Shown piece after piece: positions 43,566-55,459 of a DNA stretch of 64,000 nucleotides. The DNA comes from an uncultured Anaerolineales bacterium (GTDB taxonomy: Bacteria > Chloroflexota > Anaerolineae > Aggregatilineales > Aggregatilineaceae), in assembly GCA_937135955.1 (NCBI GenBank), contig CAKZOB010000042.1:186001-250000 (forward strand), in the 5' to 3' direction. The notes beneath the pieces were generated by a model. That model was not told the DNA's origin and searched no databases. It saw only the letters and a program-made list of their open reading frames with translations. Made by a program: the position numbers and the translations under genes. Numbering within the stretch: position 1 is the first letter of the stretch; each line of letters opens with the position of its first letter.

Positions 43566-43795
43566 TTTTGTGAAATGCCCCCTCAAAGGGAGCGCGAGCA
43601 AAGCTTCTCAGCGATTTGTCTGGTGCGGAGGCTTTACCTCACCCCCGCTCGGCGCTCGCGCGCCTCGCGCCCCCTCTCCGCGTCGGAGAGGGGGCAAGCC
43701 GAGCGAAGCAAGGCTGGGGGTGAGGTAAACCACAGCCCAGCAAACGGCCCATCACAGTTTGCGCGCACCTCTCAAATGGGGTGCATTTCAGGTTA
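43566..43795. mobile_element. Composite MITE-like element with CCTCACCCCC palindromic core
   Basis: Outer ends are inverted: TGTGAAATGCCCCCTCAAAG then GAGCGCGAGCAAAG on the left pair with TTTGCGCGCACC then TCAAATGGGGTGCATTTCA on the right. The core at 43633-43731 is the large palindrome TTTACCTCACCCCCGCTCGG ... GGGGGTGAGGTAAACC. Repeated flanking sequences occur: GGGTGCATTTCA at 43505 and 43779, and GCTGCGCCC-CTTGCAGACGGG at 43486-43507 and 43861-43882. No gene in the 492-bp gap between degV and the PBP2 gene. Confidence 0.65.
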
Positions 43796-43924
43796 GTTCA
43801 CAAGACCCGACAAGCCCGAATGGGTCCGATGCCTTATCAGCCGACCGTGAATTTCCGTGAGCTGCGCCCCCTTGCAGACGGGCCAGTTGCTTTTCAGACG
43901 CGCCCCATGCTCCGGGGAACGGGA

Positions 43925-46216
43925 TCAGTCCTGCCCTCGCTGTGCCTTCAGTTTGAAATAGGCGTCGAGCACTTCGCGCACGACAGGCGCGGCCACCGCC
44001 GACCCTTCGCCGCCGTTGTAGACGAACGCCAGGGCGATCACTTCCGGGTTTTCGTAAGGCGCGTAGCCCACATACCAGGCATGGGCGGGCCAGTTGCCCG
44101 GCACACATAGCCCCTGCGGATAAGCCAGGTCGTCGCAATATTCGGCGGTGCCCGTCTTGCCCGCCACATTGACATAGGGCAGGGCCGTGCCCGACGCAGT
44201 GCCGGTCAGCACAGCCTCGCGCATCCCGCGCTGCACCCAGTCAATAGACCAGGGTGTGGCGAACGGAGGGAAGTAGGGATGCTGACGCTGTACCAGACTC
44301 TCGCGCCCCAGGCTTTCGAACTCCAGCGGATCGCAGACGCCCGCGTTGAAGGTGTAGTTGTAGGGCACGTTCACGCGGTAGGTGACGATGTCGGTCACGT
44401 CGTCATCGGGGTTGGGGTCGCGGTCGTATTGCCCGCGGTAGGTCTCCGGATTGCATTGGGCGGGGTCGTACCACTGACTGGTTTCTTCGCAGCGACAGAC
44501 CAGGCTGTTTTCGCCCTGGATGAGCATATCTTCCTGGAGCAACAACACCGGCTCGCCGTCTTCGGGCCAGACGATGGTGCGGGCGACGCGCGGCTCGAAT
44601 TCCTGCAGGATGTTTCGGTTGGCATCTTGCAGGTTCTTGACGATGGTGGGCTGATAGAGCGTACCGCCGTTGGCGATGGCCGCCACAGCGCTGATCAGTT
44701 GCAACGGCGTCACGGTGACGTAGCCCTGGCCGAAAGCAGCGTTGTAGGTGTCGCCGGTAGACCAGCTTTCGCCATAGTTGCGGCGTTTCCACTGGTTTTC
44801 GGGCATACGTCCGGCCAGCTCGCCCGGCAACTCGACGCCCAGTTCGGAACCGACCCCAAAGGCAGTGGCCCAGCGGTAGAGATCGAAGATGCCCAATCCG
44901 CCGGGGCGCAGCGTCTGCGGGCTGACGTCGGGGTTGCCGCCGCCCACCTGATAGAAGTACACGTCACAACTCTGGGCGATCCCCTTGAGCAAATTCACGC
45001 GCTCGTGACCGCTGCGCAACCAACACACGAACGTCTGACCGCGGGCCACGTCCAGGGGTGCATAGGCGTTGGGCAACACCAGCCGCCCGGGGCAGAACAG
45101 GTAGCTCTCCGGCGCGATCACTTTCTCTTCCAGCGCGCCGACGGCGGTGATCAGCTTCCACACCGAGCCAGGGGGATAGAGGGCGCTGATGGCATGGTTA
45201 ACCAGCGGGCGCAGCGGATCGTCGAACTGCTCGAAGTAGTACTTGCCATCAATGAAACGGGCGAAGCGCGAGTTGTCGTAGGTGGGCCAGCTCACCAGGG
45301 CCAGAATCTCGCCATTGCGCGGGTCCATGACGATGACGACGCCCTGTTGCGTTACCAGGCGCTGCGCCTCGGCATTGACGATGTTGATGCGACGGGTGAG
45401 CGCTTCCTGCGCGGCTTCCTGCAGGGCCAGGTCGAGCGTCAACTGCACTGTCTTGCCCGGCACCCGTTTGACCTCGTCCACCAGTTGCAGCTTTTGCCCG
45501 GCCACATCCACCACCCAGGTCTCAGTGCCGCGCGTGCCCGCCAGTTCCGTTTCGAAGTACGCTTCGATGCCCGCGTAACCGATGCGGTCGAAGGCCGGGT
45601 CGTAACCCAGTTCGCGCAGCCGTGCCTCTTCCTCCGGGCCGATCGGCCCCAGATAGCCGATGACATGGGCGGTTGTCGCGCCAGTGGGGTACTCGCGCAC
45701 CGAGGCCACCTGCACCGACACACCCGGCAACAACTGCGCCTGCTCCAGAATCTGCGCCATTGCTTCATAGGGCACGTCGGTGGCCACCACGACCGGACGG
45801 AAGGGCGCGATACCCTCGCCCTCGCGCACCATCTCTTCCAGGCTGCGTTCATTGGCGCGCCCGGCGGCTTCGGCCATGGCGCGCGTAGCGGGCACGTCCA
45901 CCAGCGCCGACACCCGGTTGTAGATTTCCAGCACGGCAGCCGGATCGTCGGGCAGTTCGGCGGGGGTGATGGTCACGTTGTAGGCGGGATCGTTCTTGGC
46001 CAGGGGAATCCCGTTACGGTCGAGGATGGCCCCGCGCGGCGCGGGTTGCAGAGCTATCTGCAGACGGTTTTCTTCGGCATCCCGGCGAAACTGTTCGCCG
46101 CGGGCGAATTGCAATTCCGCGGTGCGCAACACCAGCACCAGCAGCGAGAAGATCACGATCGCCTGAAAGAGTACCAGCCGCCAGCCCTGAAAAGGGAGAA
46201 GACGTCGTCCATTCAT
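43925..46216 (-). CDS. mrdA: Penicillin-binding protein 2 (peptidoglycan transpeptidase)
   Basis: A 763-residue class B PBP, longer than the usual 620-650. One membrane segment (about residues 10-30), the dimerisation domain starting RGAILDRNGIPLA, then the transpeptidase domain with SVWK (Ser351 and Lys354), SCD (416-418) and KTGT (687-690). Between SCD and KTG there is an insertion of about 100 residues (roughly 545-650) with Cys574, 576, 588 and 628, and two more Cys at 694 and 704. It cross-links wall peptides during elongation with RodA. ATG 46216 chosen by similarity; its ribosome site is weak. Confidence 0.93.
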   Translation of the reverse strand: MNGRRLLPFQGWRLVLFQAIVIFSLLVLVLRTAELQFARGEQFRRDAEENRLQIALQPAPRGAILDRNGIPLAKNDPAYNVTITPAELPDDPAAVLEIYNRVSALVDVPATRAMAEAAGRANERSLEEMVREGEGIAPFRPVVVATDVPYEAMAQILEQAQLLPGVSVQVASVREYPTGATTAHVIGYLGPIGPEEEARLRELGYDPAFDRIGYAGIEAYFETELAGTRGTETWVVDVAGQKLQLVDEVKRVPGKTVQLTLDLALQEAAQEALTRRINIVNAEAQRLVTQQGVVIVMDPRNGEILALVSWPTYDNSRFARFIDGKYYFEQFDDPLRPLVNHAISALYPPGSVWKLITAVGALEEKVIAPESYLFCPGRLVLPNAYAPLDVARGQTFVCWLRSGHERVNLLKGIAQSCDVYFYQVGGGNPDVSPQTLRPGGLGIFDLYRWATAFGVGSELGVELPGELAGRMPENQWKRRNYGESWSTGDTYNAAFGQGYVTVTPLQLISAVAAIANGGTLYQPTIVKNLQDANRNILQEFEPRVARTIVWPEDGEPVLLLQEDMLIQGENSLVCRCEETSQWYDPAQCNPETYRGQYDRDPNPDDDVTDIVTYRVNVPYNYTFNAGVCDPLEFESLGRESLVQRQHPYFPPFATPWSIDWVQRGMREAVLTGTASGTALPYVNVAGKTGTAEYCDDLAYPQGLCVPGNWPAHAWYVGYAPYENPEVIALAFVYNGGEGSAVAAPVVREVLDAYFKLKAQRGQD

Positions 46217-46332
46217 AGGAGCTTTTCCGTGCTCAGCCCTCACTACGTCTGTGCGCGTCTGCCAATGCCTGGCCCCCCTTGCAGGACAGGTTGTGTGCCA
46301 GAACCAGAAAACGCCACAAAGTCATGAGCGGC

Positions 46333-49263
<2,931 letters not shown>

Positions 49264-49349
49264 GGTAACTCACCCTGGCGCGGAGAAGCGCGGTGCGCTT
49301 CCCGTGCCGGTCTAGCGTGTTCGCAGGTAGATAGTGTGATGACGTGCGG

Positions 49350-49355
49350 ATTATA
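49350..49355 (-). promoter_or_regulatory. -10 box TATAAT of secA
   Basis: Perfect TATAAT on the minus strand, 86 bases before ATG 49263, giving a leader of about 80 bases. Confidence 0.5.
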
Positions 49356-49465
49356 ACACAACGGAGGCACGAGCGGTTAGGTGTTGCACCCCGAAAGCAG
49401 GGTAATCGCATCAAAACCAGCCAGCAGAACCATGGGCAGAAGTAAGCTCAAGTGTGATCTTCTGG

Positions 49466-49563
49466 TTGACCTCACCCCCACTCGGCGCTGGCGCGCCTCG
49501 CACCCCCTCTCCGACGCGGAGAGGGGGCAAGCCGAGCGGAGCGAGGCTGGGGGTGAGGTAAAG
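49466..49563. repeat. CCTCACCCCC palindromic core repeat
   Basis: About 98 bp: GACCTCACCCCCACTCGGCG ... CTCTCCGACGCGGAGAG ... GCTGGGGGTGAGGTAAAG. Same core as at 43633-43731, 51744-51842 and 62818-62917, here without outer terminal repeats. In the 622-bp gene-free stretch between secA and dnaE, which otherwise holds the element at 49598-49790. Confidence 0.75.
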
Positions 49564-49597
49564 CGGCAAGCGGTTTGATAAAATCCCCCTACCCCCA

Positions 49598-49790
49598 GGG
49601 TGCGTACAAAAGGTGACAGGCGATTTGCAGCAGTCCGCTACCCCTCATCCCTACATCCCCTCTCCCTCGCGACTGCGTCGCGGGACGAGGGGACTTGCTT
49701 TCTGTCGTGCGAGTGCTCCCCTTCGCCCGCAGCGCGGGGGTGAGGGTCATCGGGCGGGGCAAAGCCGCTGACAACCTTTGCACGCACCCC
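49598..49790. mobile_element. MITE-like element with about 34-bp terminal inverted repeats
   Basis: Left end GGGTGCGTACAAAAGGTGAC and right end TGACAACCTTTGCACGCACC are inverted copies that continue inward to about 34 bp with few mismatches. The interior has CCCCTCATCCC, hairpin CGCGACTGCGTCGCG and GCGGGGGTGAGGG. Same layout as 40936-41151. No open frame, so mobilised in trans if at all. Confidence 0.75.
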
Positions 49791-49885
49791 ACCCCGATGA
49801 TCGCATCAAAGGGGAAAGACAGAACAAGAATTCCGTGCCTTTCTCTGTGCCCCCGCTGATGAGCCTCATAACAGGCCCCGCTTCG

Positions 49886-52800
49886 CTACTCCGGCAGCTC
49901 CTCGATGATCACGTTTTCCTGGCCGAGCTTGCTAATCACCCGCTGCAAAGCTTCTTCATTGATCTGGATCGGGTGATTGGGGAAGTCCAGGCAGGCGCGC
50001 CGCCCGCCCCCCTGCACAATGAAGCGAAAACGATCCTGGCCGGGATACTCAGTCAGCACACCGTGCAGCCAGCGCAGCTTACGTTGGTCGGCGGTAGAAT
50101 CGCCGGAGCGCGTGACGATCAGGGTGAGCCGACGGCGCGGCTGCGGCGCGTCGGGTGCCGGTTGTGCAGCGCGCTCCTGACGGGCGGGCACAGGCGGCAG
50201 CGCATCGGGGCCTTGCACTTCCTGCGAGGCTACGCGGCGAACCTGGGGCAATTCCGCAGATCGCAGTGCTACCTCTTCCGCCTCCATTTCCGCCAAGACC
50301 CACTCAGGCACCTCGCGATCTGTCAAGGGGGGCGGCTCCGCCGACCCTGTCAGGTGCCCGGTTGGGACAACACCAGCCCCTGCCTCATAAGGCGCGCCCT
50401 CCTCCGGAGGCTCGCCCCAGACAAACGAAGTCGTGTTGTCCGCAACAGTTTCGCCTTTTTCCTCCTCGTAGACGCCGCCGTTCTCGCCGTTTTCGCTGCC
50501 CACCTCGCTATCGCGCAGCCAGCGCCCACCAGCCATGCTCAGGGGAGGCATTTCGGCGGGTTCGACGAGTTCGAAATTCTGGGTGACCGAATCAACGATG
50601 ATCTGCACATCCCCGCGCGACATGTCCGCCTTGCCGCGCACGACCAGCACCGCGTCTTCGTCCACGATTTCCCTGCACTGCTCCCAGGTGCGCGGGAACA
50701 TCACCGCGCTGATCGTGCCGGTGATATCCTCGATGGTCATGACAGCCATCGGCTCGCCACGCTTGGTGAAGAAGGTACGCAGGTTGGTCACCAGGCCAGC
50801 GATGGTCACTGGCTGCCCCTGGATAGCCTCGCCCGCTTCGATCAGGTCGGCGCTGGTATGGGTGATGACGCGCTGAAGCTGCCCCATGACCGCTTTAAGG
50901 GGGTGATCGGTCACATAGAGACCTACCAGTTCGCGTTCCCAGTTGAGCATCTCGCGCTGAGGGATATTTTCTACTTCGTGGAGATGGGCCAGGATGCTCT
51001 CGTGCGCGCCGAAGGAAACACCGGTCGTCTCGCCGAACAGGCTCATCTGCCCCAGGTCTTTGGCCTTGTGATACTCCACAGAAAAGCTGACGATACGGTC
51101 GAGCGCGGCCAACAACACCGGACGGCTGGCGAATTCGTCCAGCGCCCCCACTTTGATCAGCGACTCCAGGGCGCGCTTGTTGACGATGCGCGCATCCACG
51201 CGGCGGCAATAGTCTTCCAGATCGCGGAAGGGGCCACCCAGGCGGCGCTGTTCGAGGATATGCTCTGCCGGGCCGATTCCCAGATTCTTGATCGCGCCCA
51301 GGCCGAAGCGAATCGCCCGCGTGCCGTCCGGCTGCGGCTCGATGCTGAAGTCCAGCTCGCTGTTGTTGACGGTAGGCGGCAACACAGCAATGCCCATGCG
51401 ATGGCAGTCGGCAGCGAAGAGGCCGATCTTGGCCGAATCGTCGCGGTGCACGCTCATCAGCGCGGCCATGTACTCGTGCGGATAGTGACACTTGAGGAAA
51501 GCCGTCTGGCAGGTCAGCACGGCATAGTCAGCGGCGTGCGAGTTGTGGACAAGGATGTCGTTGGCAACAAAGTTGTGCGTATCGGGGACAGTGAGGTCGT
51601 ATGTCTCCGCCTCGCCCGCGTACTCGATCGAAACAATCCTATCCCAATAGATGTCGCCGGCGGCAGGCGTATCTGTATCAGCCAGTCGCAGGGCCGTATT
51701 GCGATACGCTCCTACCGACAAATCACCCGACGCGCGGGTGTAGACCTCACCCCCGGCCTCGCCATGCTCGGCCTGCCCCCTCTCCATGCATGAAGAGGGG
51801 GCAACGAGGCGCGCCAGCGCCGAGTGGGGGTGAGGTAAACCAGGCCGCGTCACACTCAAGGAAGAACGATCTACCTGTGGCAGGTCATTGACCACCCAGG
51901 TATCTGCAACATGTTGCACGCGACACAGAACGCCCAGCCGCAGCCATAGATGCTGGAGTTGCTGCGCTAGGCGGCGTGAAGCTGTCACCAGTTGACCGTC
52001 CGTTGCGCTGCGCTCCCACAGTCGCATGAGTAGACGCGCGACACATGAGTTCGCCAGCCCGAAGATCTCGTCGGGCAAAGCGGTCGTCGGGCAGTCAAGA
52101 GCCAGCGAATCAGCCAGAGCCATCATCGCTTGTTCCGGCCACTCGTTGCGGCCTTCCACAGGAATCCGGCGCGGCACGGCAATCGTATCGCCGACGCTCA
52201 ACTCGCTCAGCAAACGCCAGCCGTCTTGGGTGTAGAAAGGATGGTTGGCCGTTGCTGTGATCTGCCGCCCCAGTTGGGTGCTCAGGCGATAGACTGGCCT
52301 GACACCATTGGCCATCACCTGAGTGACTGGACCGGATCGGAAGGTGAGCCGTCCCAGCTCGCAGGTCAACGTGTGTTCGATGCTTGCCGCGCCCGTTGCC
52401 AGGTCGCCCACGCGCACCAGCCGACCACTTGCCGCATCCACGATCTCCGTGTCCGCCACAACACACTTGTTGAAACCATACCGCGCGAAGAACTCGATGT
52501 CGTCGAAGATGGCGTTGGCCGTGTCGGGGTCTACGCCATGCTGCGGCCCGCGCTCGATGAAGATCGTGCGATGCTTGAGCAGGTCTTCTTTCTTCTTTTT
52601 GGAAACAGCACGGCGCATCAGATCGGCTTCGCCCAGCGAATAGCCGAACAGTTCCGCGCCGATCTGCATAATCTGCTCCTGGTAGACGATGATGCCGTAA
52701 GTTTCTTCCAGGATGGGCCGCAGCTTCTCGTGTTTGTATTCGACCGGCTCTTCCCCATGCAGACGCCGGTTGTAGCTGGGGATATACTCCATCGGGCCGG

Positions 52801-54781
52801 GGCGGTAGAGCGCCAGCCCGGCGACAATATGCTCGAAGCGGGTGGGCCGCATATCCGTCAACATGCGCCGCATCCCCTGCGACTCAAGCTGGAAGACGCC
52901 CACCGTCTCGCCGCGCCCCAGCATCTCAAACATCTGCTCGACCTTGCGCGTCACTTCGGGGTTGTCCGGATCGGGCCGATAGGGAATGTTCGACAGATCG
53001 TAGTGCACACCGTGATAGCGCTCGATCAGCTCGCACGCGCGCCGCATGATCGTCAGCGTGGAAAGCCCCAGAAAGTCCACCTTGAGCAGTCCGATCGACT
53101 CGCAGGTCTCCATAGGGAACTGCGTGACCATCTTGACGGGCGCATCCTCTGCCGAGCCTTTGGTCGGGCGGTGCAGCGGGATGTATTCGACCAGCGGCTT
53201 GTCGGCCACGATCACGCCGGCGGCGTGCGTGCTGGCGTGCCGGGTGATCCCCTCAAGCTGGCGAGCGGTGTCAATCAGACGGCGGGCGGTCGGATCGTTT
53301 TCATAAGCCGCTTTCAGGTCGGGCAGCGCCTTCTCTGGGTCGTCGCCCAGGGCATCTTCGAACTTGATCGGCTTGCCCGCCGTGGGAATGAGGCGAGCGA
53401 TGCGGTCTACTTCGGTAGGCGGCAAGTCCAGGGCGCGGCCCACGTCGCGGATGGCGGCCTTGCTGCCCAGCGTCCCGAAGGTGATGATGGCCGCGACCTT
53501 GTCTTCGCCGTACTTCTGGGCGCAATACTGGATCATCTCGGCGCGACGGTCTTCCGGGAAGTCCAGGTCTATGTCGGGCATGGAGACGCGCCCAGGGTTG
53601 AGGAAGCGCTCGAAGAGCAGGCCGTTGGTCAGCGGGTCTATGTTGGTGATGCCCAGGCAATAGGCGGCCAGGCTGCCCGCGCCCGACCCGCGCACGTTCC
53701 ACCAGATATCGGCATGGCGGGCGAACTCGCACAGGTCCCACACGATCAGGAAATAGGTATCGAAGCCCATCTCGTGAATGATGTGCAGTTCATAGTCCAG
53801 CCGCCCGCGAATGGACGGTTCGTCGGCGCGCGCGCCATAGCGCCAGCGCAAACCACGCTCGCACAGATGACGCAGATAGCTGGCGGGCGTGAACCCCTCC
53901 GGCACCGGGAAGACGGGCAGATGATAGCCGTCCGAGTCCAGGTTGACGTCGCACATTTCGGCGATCAACAGGGTGTTGGTGAGCGCTTCCGGCACGTGAT
54001 GGAACAGCTCCCACATCTCCGGGATGGAGCGCAGGTGAAAGGTCTGGCTTTCGAAGCGCAGGCGGTTGCGGTCGGCCTTGACGCTGCCGGTCTGAATGCA
54101 CAGCAGGGTGTCGTGAATGTCGTAATCTTCCGCCAGCACGTAGTGCACGTCATTGGTAGCCACCAGCGGCACCTGCGCATAGTGTTGATGCTCTAGCAGC
54201 CAGCGGTTGAGTTGATGCAATATAGCGATGTCATGATGCTGCAGTTCCAGGAAGAAATTGTCGCGTCCGAACACCTCCTGGTACCAACCGATGCGCTCCA
54301 GCGCTTCCCTTTCGCGCCCCTCCTGCACCAAGCGGGGAATCTCCGCCGCCAGGCAGCCGGAGGTCGCGATCAACCCCTCGGCGTGCTGCGCCAGGAACTC
54401 ATGATCAATGCGCGGGTTGCGGTAATAGCCCTCCAGTTGCGCCGCAGAGGCCAGTTTGAGCAGGTTCTTATAGCCGGTCTGATCCCGCGCCAGCAACAGC
54501 AGATGGTAGGAGCGAGCTTCTGGGTCGCTGTCGCGGTCGCGCATGGAACGCCCCCAGGGGGTAATGTACGCTTCCATGCCGATGATGGGCTTGATCCCTT
54601 GGGCGCGGCAGGCGCGGTAGAAGTCAATCACGCCGAACATTGCGCCGTGATCGGTGATGGCCAGTGCGGGCATGTCCAGCTCTTTGGCACGTCTGACCAG
54701 CCTGTTAATCTGGCTCAGACCGTCCAGCAGGCTGTATTCTGTGTGCACGTGAAGATGGACGAAGTTCTCGGCATCGGTCAT
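49886..54781 (-). CDS. dnaE: DNA polymerase III alpha subunit with in-frame intein
   Basis: A 1631-residue precursor: N-extein 1-772, intein 773-1080, C-extein 1081-1631, giving about 1323 residues after splicing. N-terminal PHP domain has FVHLHVHTEYSLLDG; the catalytic Asp motif is MPDIDLDFPEDRR; the thumb and finger part continues to RYGFNK, where the intein interrupts before SHAADYA. The C-terminal part has an OB fold (VTIAGLVTNL) and a long acidic, Pro-rich linker before a final domain. Replicative polymerase of the chromosome. ATG 54781 lies 10 bases after GAGGAAA; the TATAAT box is at 54837-54842. Confidence 0.96.
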   Translation of the reverse strand: MTDAENFVHLHVHTEYSLLDGLSQINRLVRRAKELDMPALAITDHGAMFGVIDFYRACRAQGIKPIIGMEAYITPWGRSMRDRDSDPEARSYHLLLLARDQTGYKNLLKLASAAQLEGYYRNPRIDHEFLAQHAEGLIATSGCLAAEIPRLVQEGREREALERIGWYQEVFGRDNFFLELQHHDIAILHQLNRWLLEHQHYAQVPLVATNDVHYVLAEDYDIHDTLLCIQTGSVKADRNRLRFESQTFHLRSIPEMWELFHHVPEALTNTLLIAEMCDVNLDSDGYHLPVFPVPEGFTPASYLRHLCERGLRWRYGARADEPSIRGRLDYELHIIHEMGFDTYFLIVWDLCEFARHADIWWNVRGSGAGSLAAYCLGITNIDPLTNGLLFERFLNPGRVSMPDIDLDFPEDRRAEMIQYCAQKYGEDKVAAIITFGTLGSKAAIRDVGRALDLPPTEVDRIARLIPTAGKPIKFEDALGDDPEKALPDLKAAYENDPTARRLIDTARQLEGITRHASTHAAGVIVADKPLVEYIPLHRPTKGSAEDAPVKMVTQFPMETCESIGLLKVDFLGLSTLTIMRRACELIERYHGVHYDLSNIPYRPDPDNPEVTRKVEQMFEMLGRGETVGVFQLESQGMRRMLTDMRPTRFEHIVAGLALYRPGPMEYIPSYNRRLHGEEPVEYKHEKLRPILEETYGIIVYQEQIMQIGAELFGYSLGEADLMRRAVSKKKKEDLLKHRTIFIERGPQHGVDPDTANAIFDDIEFFARYGFNKCVVADTEIVDAASGRLVRVGDLATGAASIEHTLTCELGRLTFRSGPVTQVMANGVRPVYRLSTQLGRQITATANHPFYTQDGWRLLSELSVGDTIAVPRRIPVEGRNEWPEQAMMALADSLALDCPTTALPDEIFGLANSCVARLLMRLWERSATDGQLVTASRRLAQQLQHLWLRLGVLCRVQHVADTWVVNDLPQVDRSSLSVTRPGLPHPHSALARLVAPSSCMERGQAEHGEAGGEVYTRASGDLSVGAYRNTALRLADTDTPAAGDIYWDRIVSIEYAGEAETYDLTVPDTHNFVANDILVHNSHAADYAVLTCQTAFLKCHYPHEYMAALMSVHRDDSAKIGLFAADCHRMGIAVLPPTVNNSELDFSIEPQPDGTRAIRFGLGAIKNLGIGPAEHILEQRRLGGPFRDLEDYCRRVDARIVNKRALESLIKVGALDEFASRPVLLAALDRIVSFSVEYHKAKDLGQMSLFGETTGVSFGAHESILAHLHEVENIPQREMLNWERELVGLYVTDHPLKAVMGQLQRVITHTSADLIEAGEAIQGQPVTIAGLVTNLRTFFTKRGEPMAVMTIEDITGTISAVMFPRTWEQCREIVDEDAVLVVRGKADMSRGDVQIIVDSVTQNFELVEPAEMPPLSMAGGRWLRDSEVGSENGENGGVYEEEKGETVADNTTSFVWGEPPEEGAPYEAGAGVVPTGHLTGSAEPPPLTDREVPEWVLAEMEAEEVALRSAELPQVRRVASQEVQGPDALPPVPARQERAAQPAPDAPQPRRRLTLIVTRSGDSTADQRKLRWLHGVLTEYPGQDRFRFIVQGGGRRACLDFPNHPIQINEEALQRVISKLGQENVIIEELPE
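51542..52465 (-). other. DnaE intein (308 residues), endonuclease remnant, carries palindromic repeat
   Basis: Begins at Cys1 (CVVADTEI) after FNK and ends VHN before Ser+1 (SHAADYA). Splicing blocks look complete: Cys1, block B ITATANHPFYT with His75, block F TYDLTVPDTHNF, and His307-Asn308-Ser. Between the blocks, residues 108-187 (LPDEIFGLANSCVARLLMRL then SRRLAQQLQHLWLRLG) resemble the C-terminal half of a LAGLIDADG homing endonuclease of DnaE/DnaB inteins, but the two LAGLIDADG helices with their acidic residues are not visible, so it is probably inactive. Residues 208-243 are encoded by the genomic repeat at 51744-51842. Confidence 0.92.
51744..51842. repeat. CCTCACCCCC palindromic core inside intein gene, in frame
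   Basis: GACCTCACCCCCGGCCTCGC ... CTCTCCATGCATGAAGAG ... GCCGAGTGGGGGTGAGGTAAAC, the same core as at 43633-43731, 49466-49563 and 62818-62917. On the coding (minus) strand it adds about 34 residues (PGLPHPHSALARLVAPSS and onward) without a stop or frameshift. The copy at 62818-62917 read on the plus strand would give the related LPHPRSALARLAAPSPRRGE. Confidence 0.9.
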
Positions 54782-54836
54782 CGGGTATTTTCCTCGGTGC
54801 ACGCGAAGTCGAACAAAGATGCGAGGGCTTGCGGCC

Positions 54837-54842
54837 ATTATA
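54837..54842 (-). promoter_or_regulatory. -10 box TATAAT of dnaE
   Basis: Perfect TATAAT on the minus strand; leader about 50 bases with a good ribosome site. Confidence 0.55.
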
Positions 54843-54858
54843 ACACCGCCCCCGTTGG

Positions 54859-54888
54859 TTGACCCTTAAAGTTCCAAGCGCGTACAAT
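54859..54888 (+). promoter_or_regulatory. Promoter TTGACC-18-TACAAT, divergent from dnaE
   Basis: -35 TTGACC at 54859-54864, 18-base spacer, -10 TACAAT at 54883-54888. It would drive the membrane protein gene at 55019, giving a leader of about 125 bases that includes CAGAG-rich repeat sequence at 54915-54950. Confidence 0.6.
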
Positions 54889-55018
54889 CAAGATAGGATG
54901 TTCGAGATAAGGCACTTGAATCACAGAGCACGCCGAGAGCACACAGGAACAGGGCAGCCCAAGACCCCTGTGTGCCCTTCTCTACCGTCTGTGGGTAGCA
55001 TCTGAAAAGAGAAAAGCG

Positions 55019-55384
55019 ATGAGCAAAGAGCATCTGCGTTTCGTCCTCAAGCGCCTGCTGATGATCGAGGCGGCGGTGATCGCAGGGGTGGCAGCGCTGT
55101 GTCTGGTGGCGGGCTGGCATTCGGTCAACGAAATCGCCATGGCCTACCTGGTGGTGGGCGTGCTCATCTTCGCCATCGGGCCGTTCAGCATGATGGGCGG
55201 CTGGGGCACTAACCGCGACTTCACCTACCTGTACGGGCGCTCCATGGACGAACGCTCGCACCTGGATCGCCTGAGCCAGGATCAAGACGAGATCGGGCGC
55301 AGCATTGGCCTGGTGATCCCCTCGGTCATCCTGGGCACGATCACCATGGTGCTGGCCGTCGCTTTTCAGACGATCTTCTCGTGA
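55019..55384 (+). CDS. Hypothetical membrane protein
   Basis: A 121-residue protein with three or four membrane segments: about residues 13-32, 40-60 (with the end GPFSMMGG) and 97-119. A polar loop at 62-92 is rich in Asp, Glu and Arg. Family not recognised. Its promoter is divergent from dnaE; the ribosome site is weak (AAAGAGAAAAG). Confidence 0.7.
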   Translation: MSKEHLRFVLKRLLMIEAAVIAGVAALCLVAGWHSVNEIAMAYLVVGVLIFAIGPFSMMGGWGTNRDFTYLYGRSMDERSHLDRLSQDQDEIGRSIGLVIPSVILGTITMVLAVAFQTIFS

Positions 55385-55459
55385 GCGCGGAGAGATGACG
55401 CTGGTCAGGCGATGCTCTTGTGATGTCAGCCTCACAACGAGTCGGCAAGGGAGGAAGGC

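Noticed and set aside
44279-46327. Plus-strand open frame (682 codons) opposite PBP2
   Set aside because: Antisense shadow: the minus strand has SVWK, KTGT and all PBP2 landmarks; the plus frame has none.
52130-54196. Long plus-strand open frame (688 codons) opposite dnaE
   Set aside because: A mirror of codon use in high-GC coding DNA. Composition is rich in His, Arg and Gln with no domain, and dnaE on the other strand is unmistakable.
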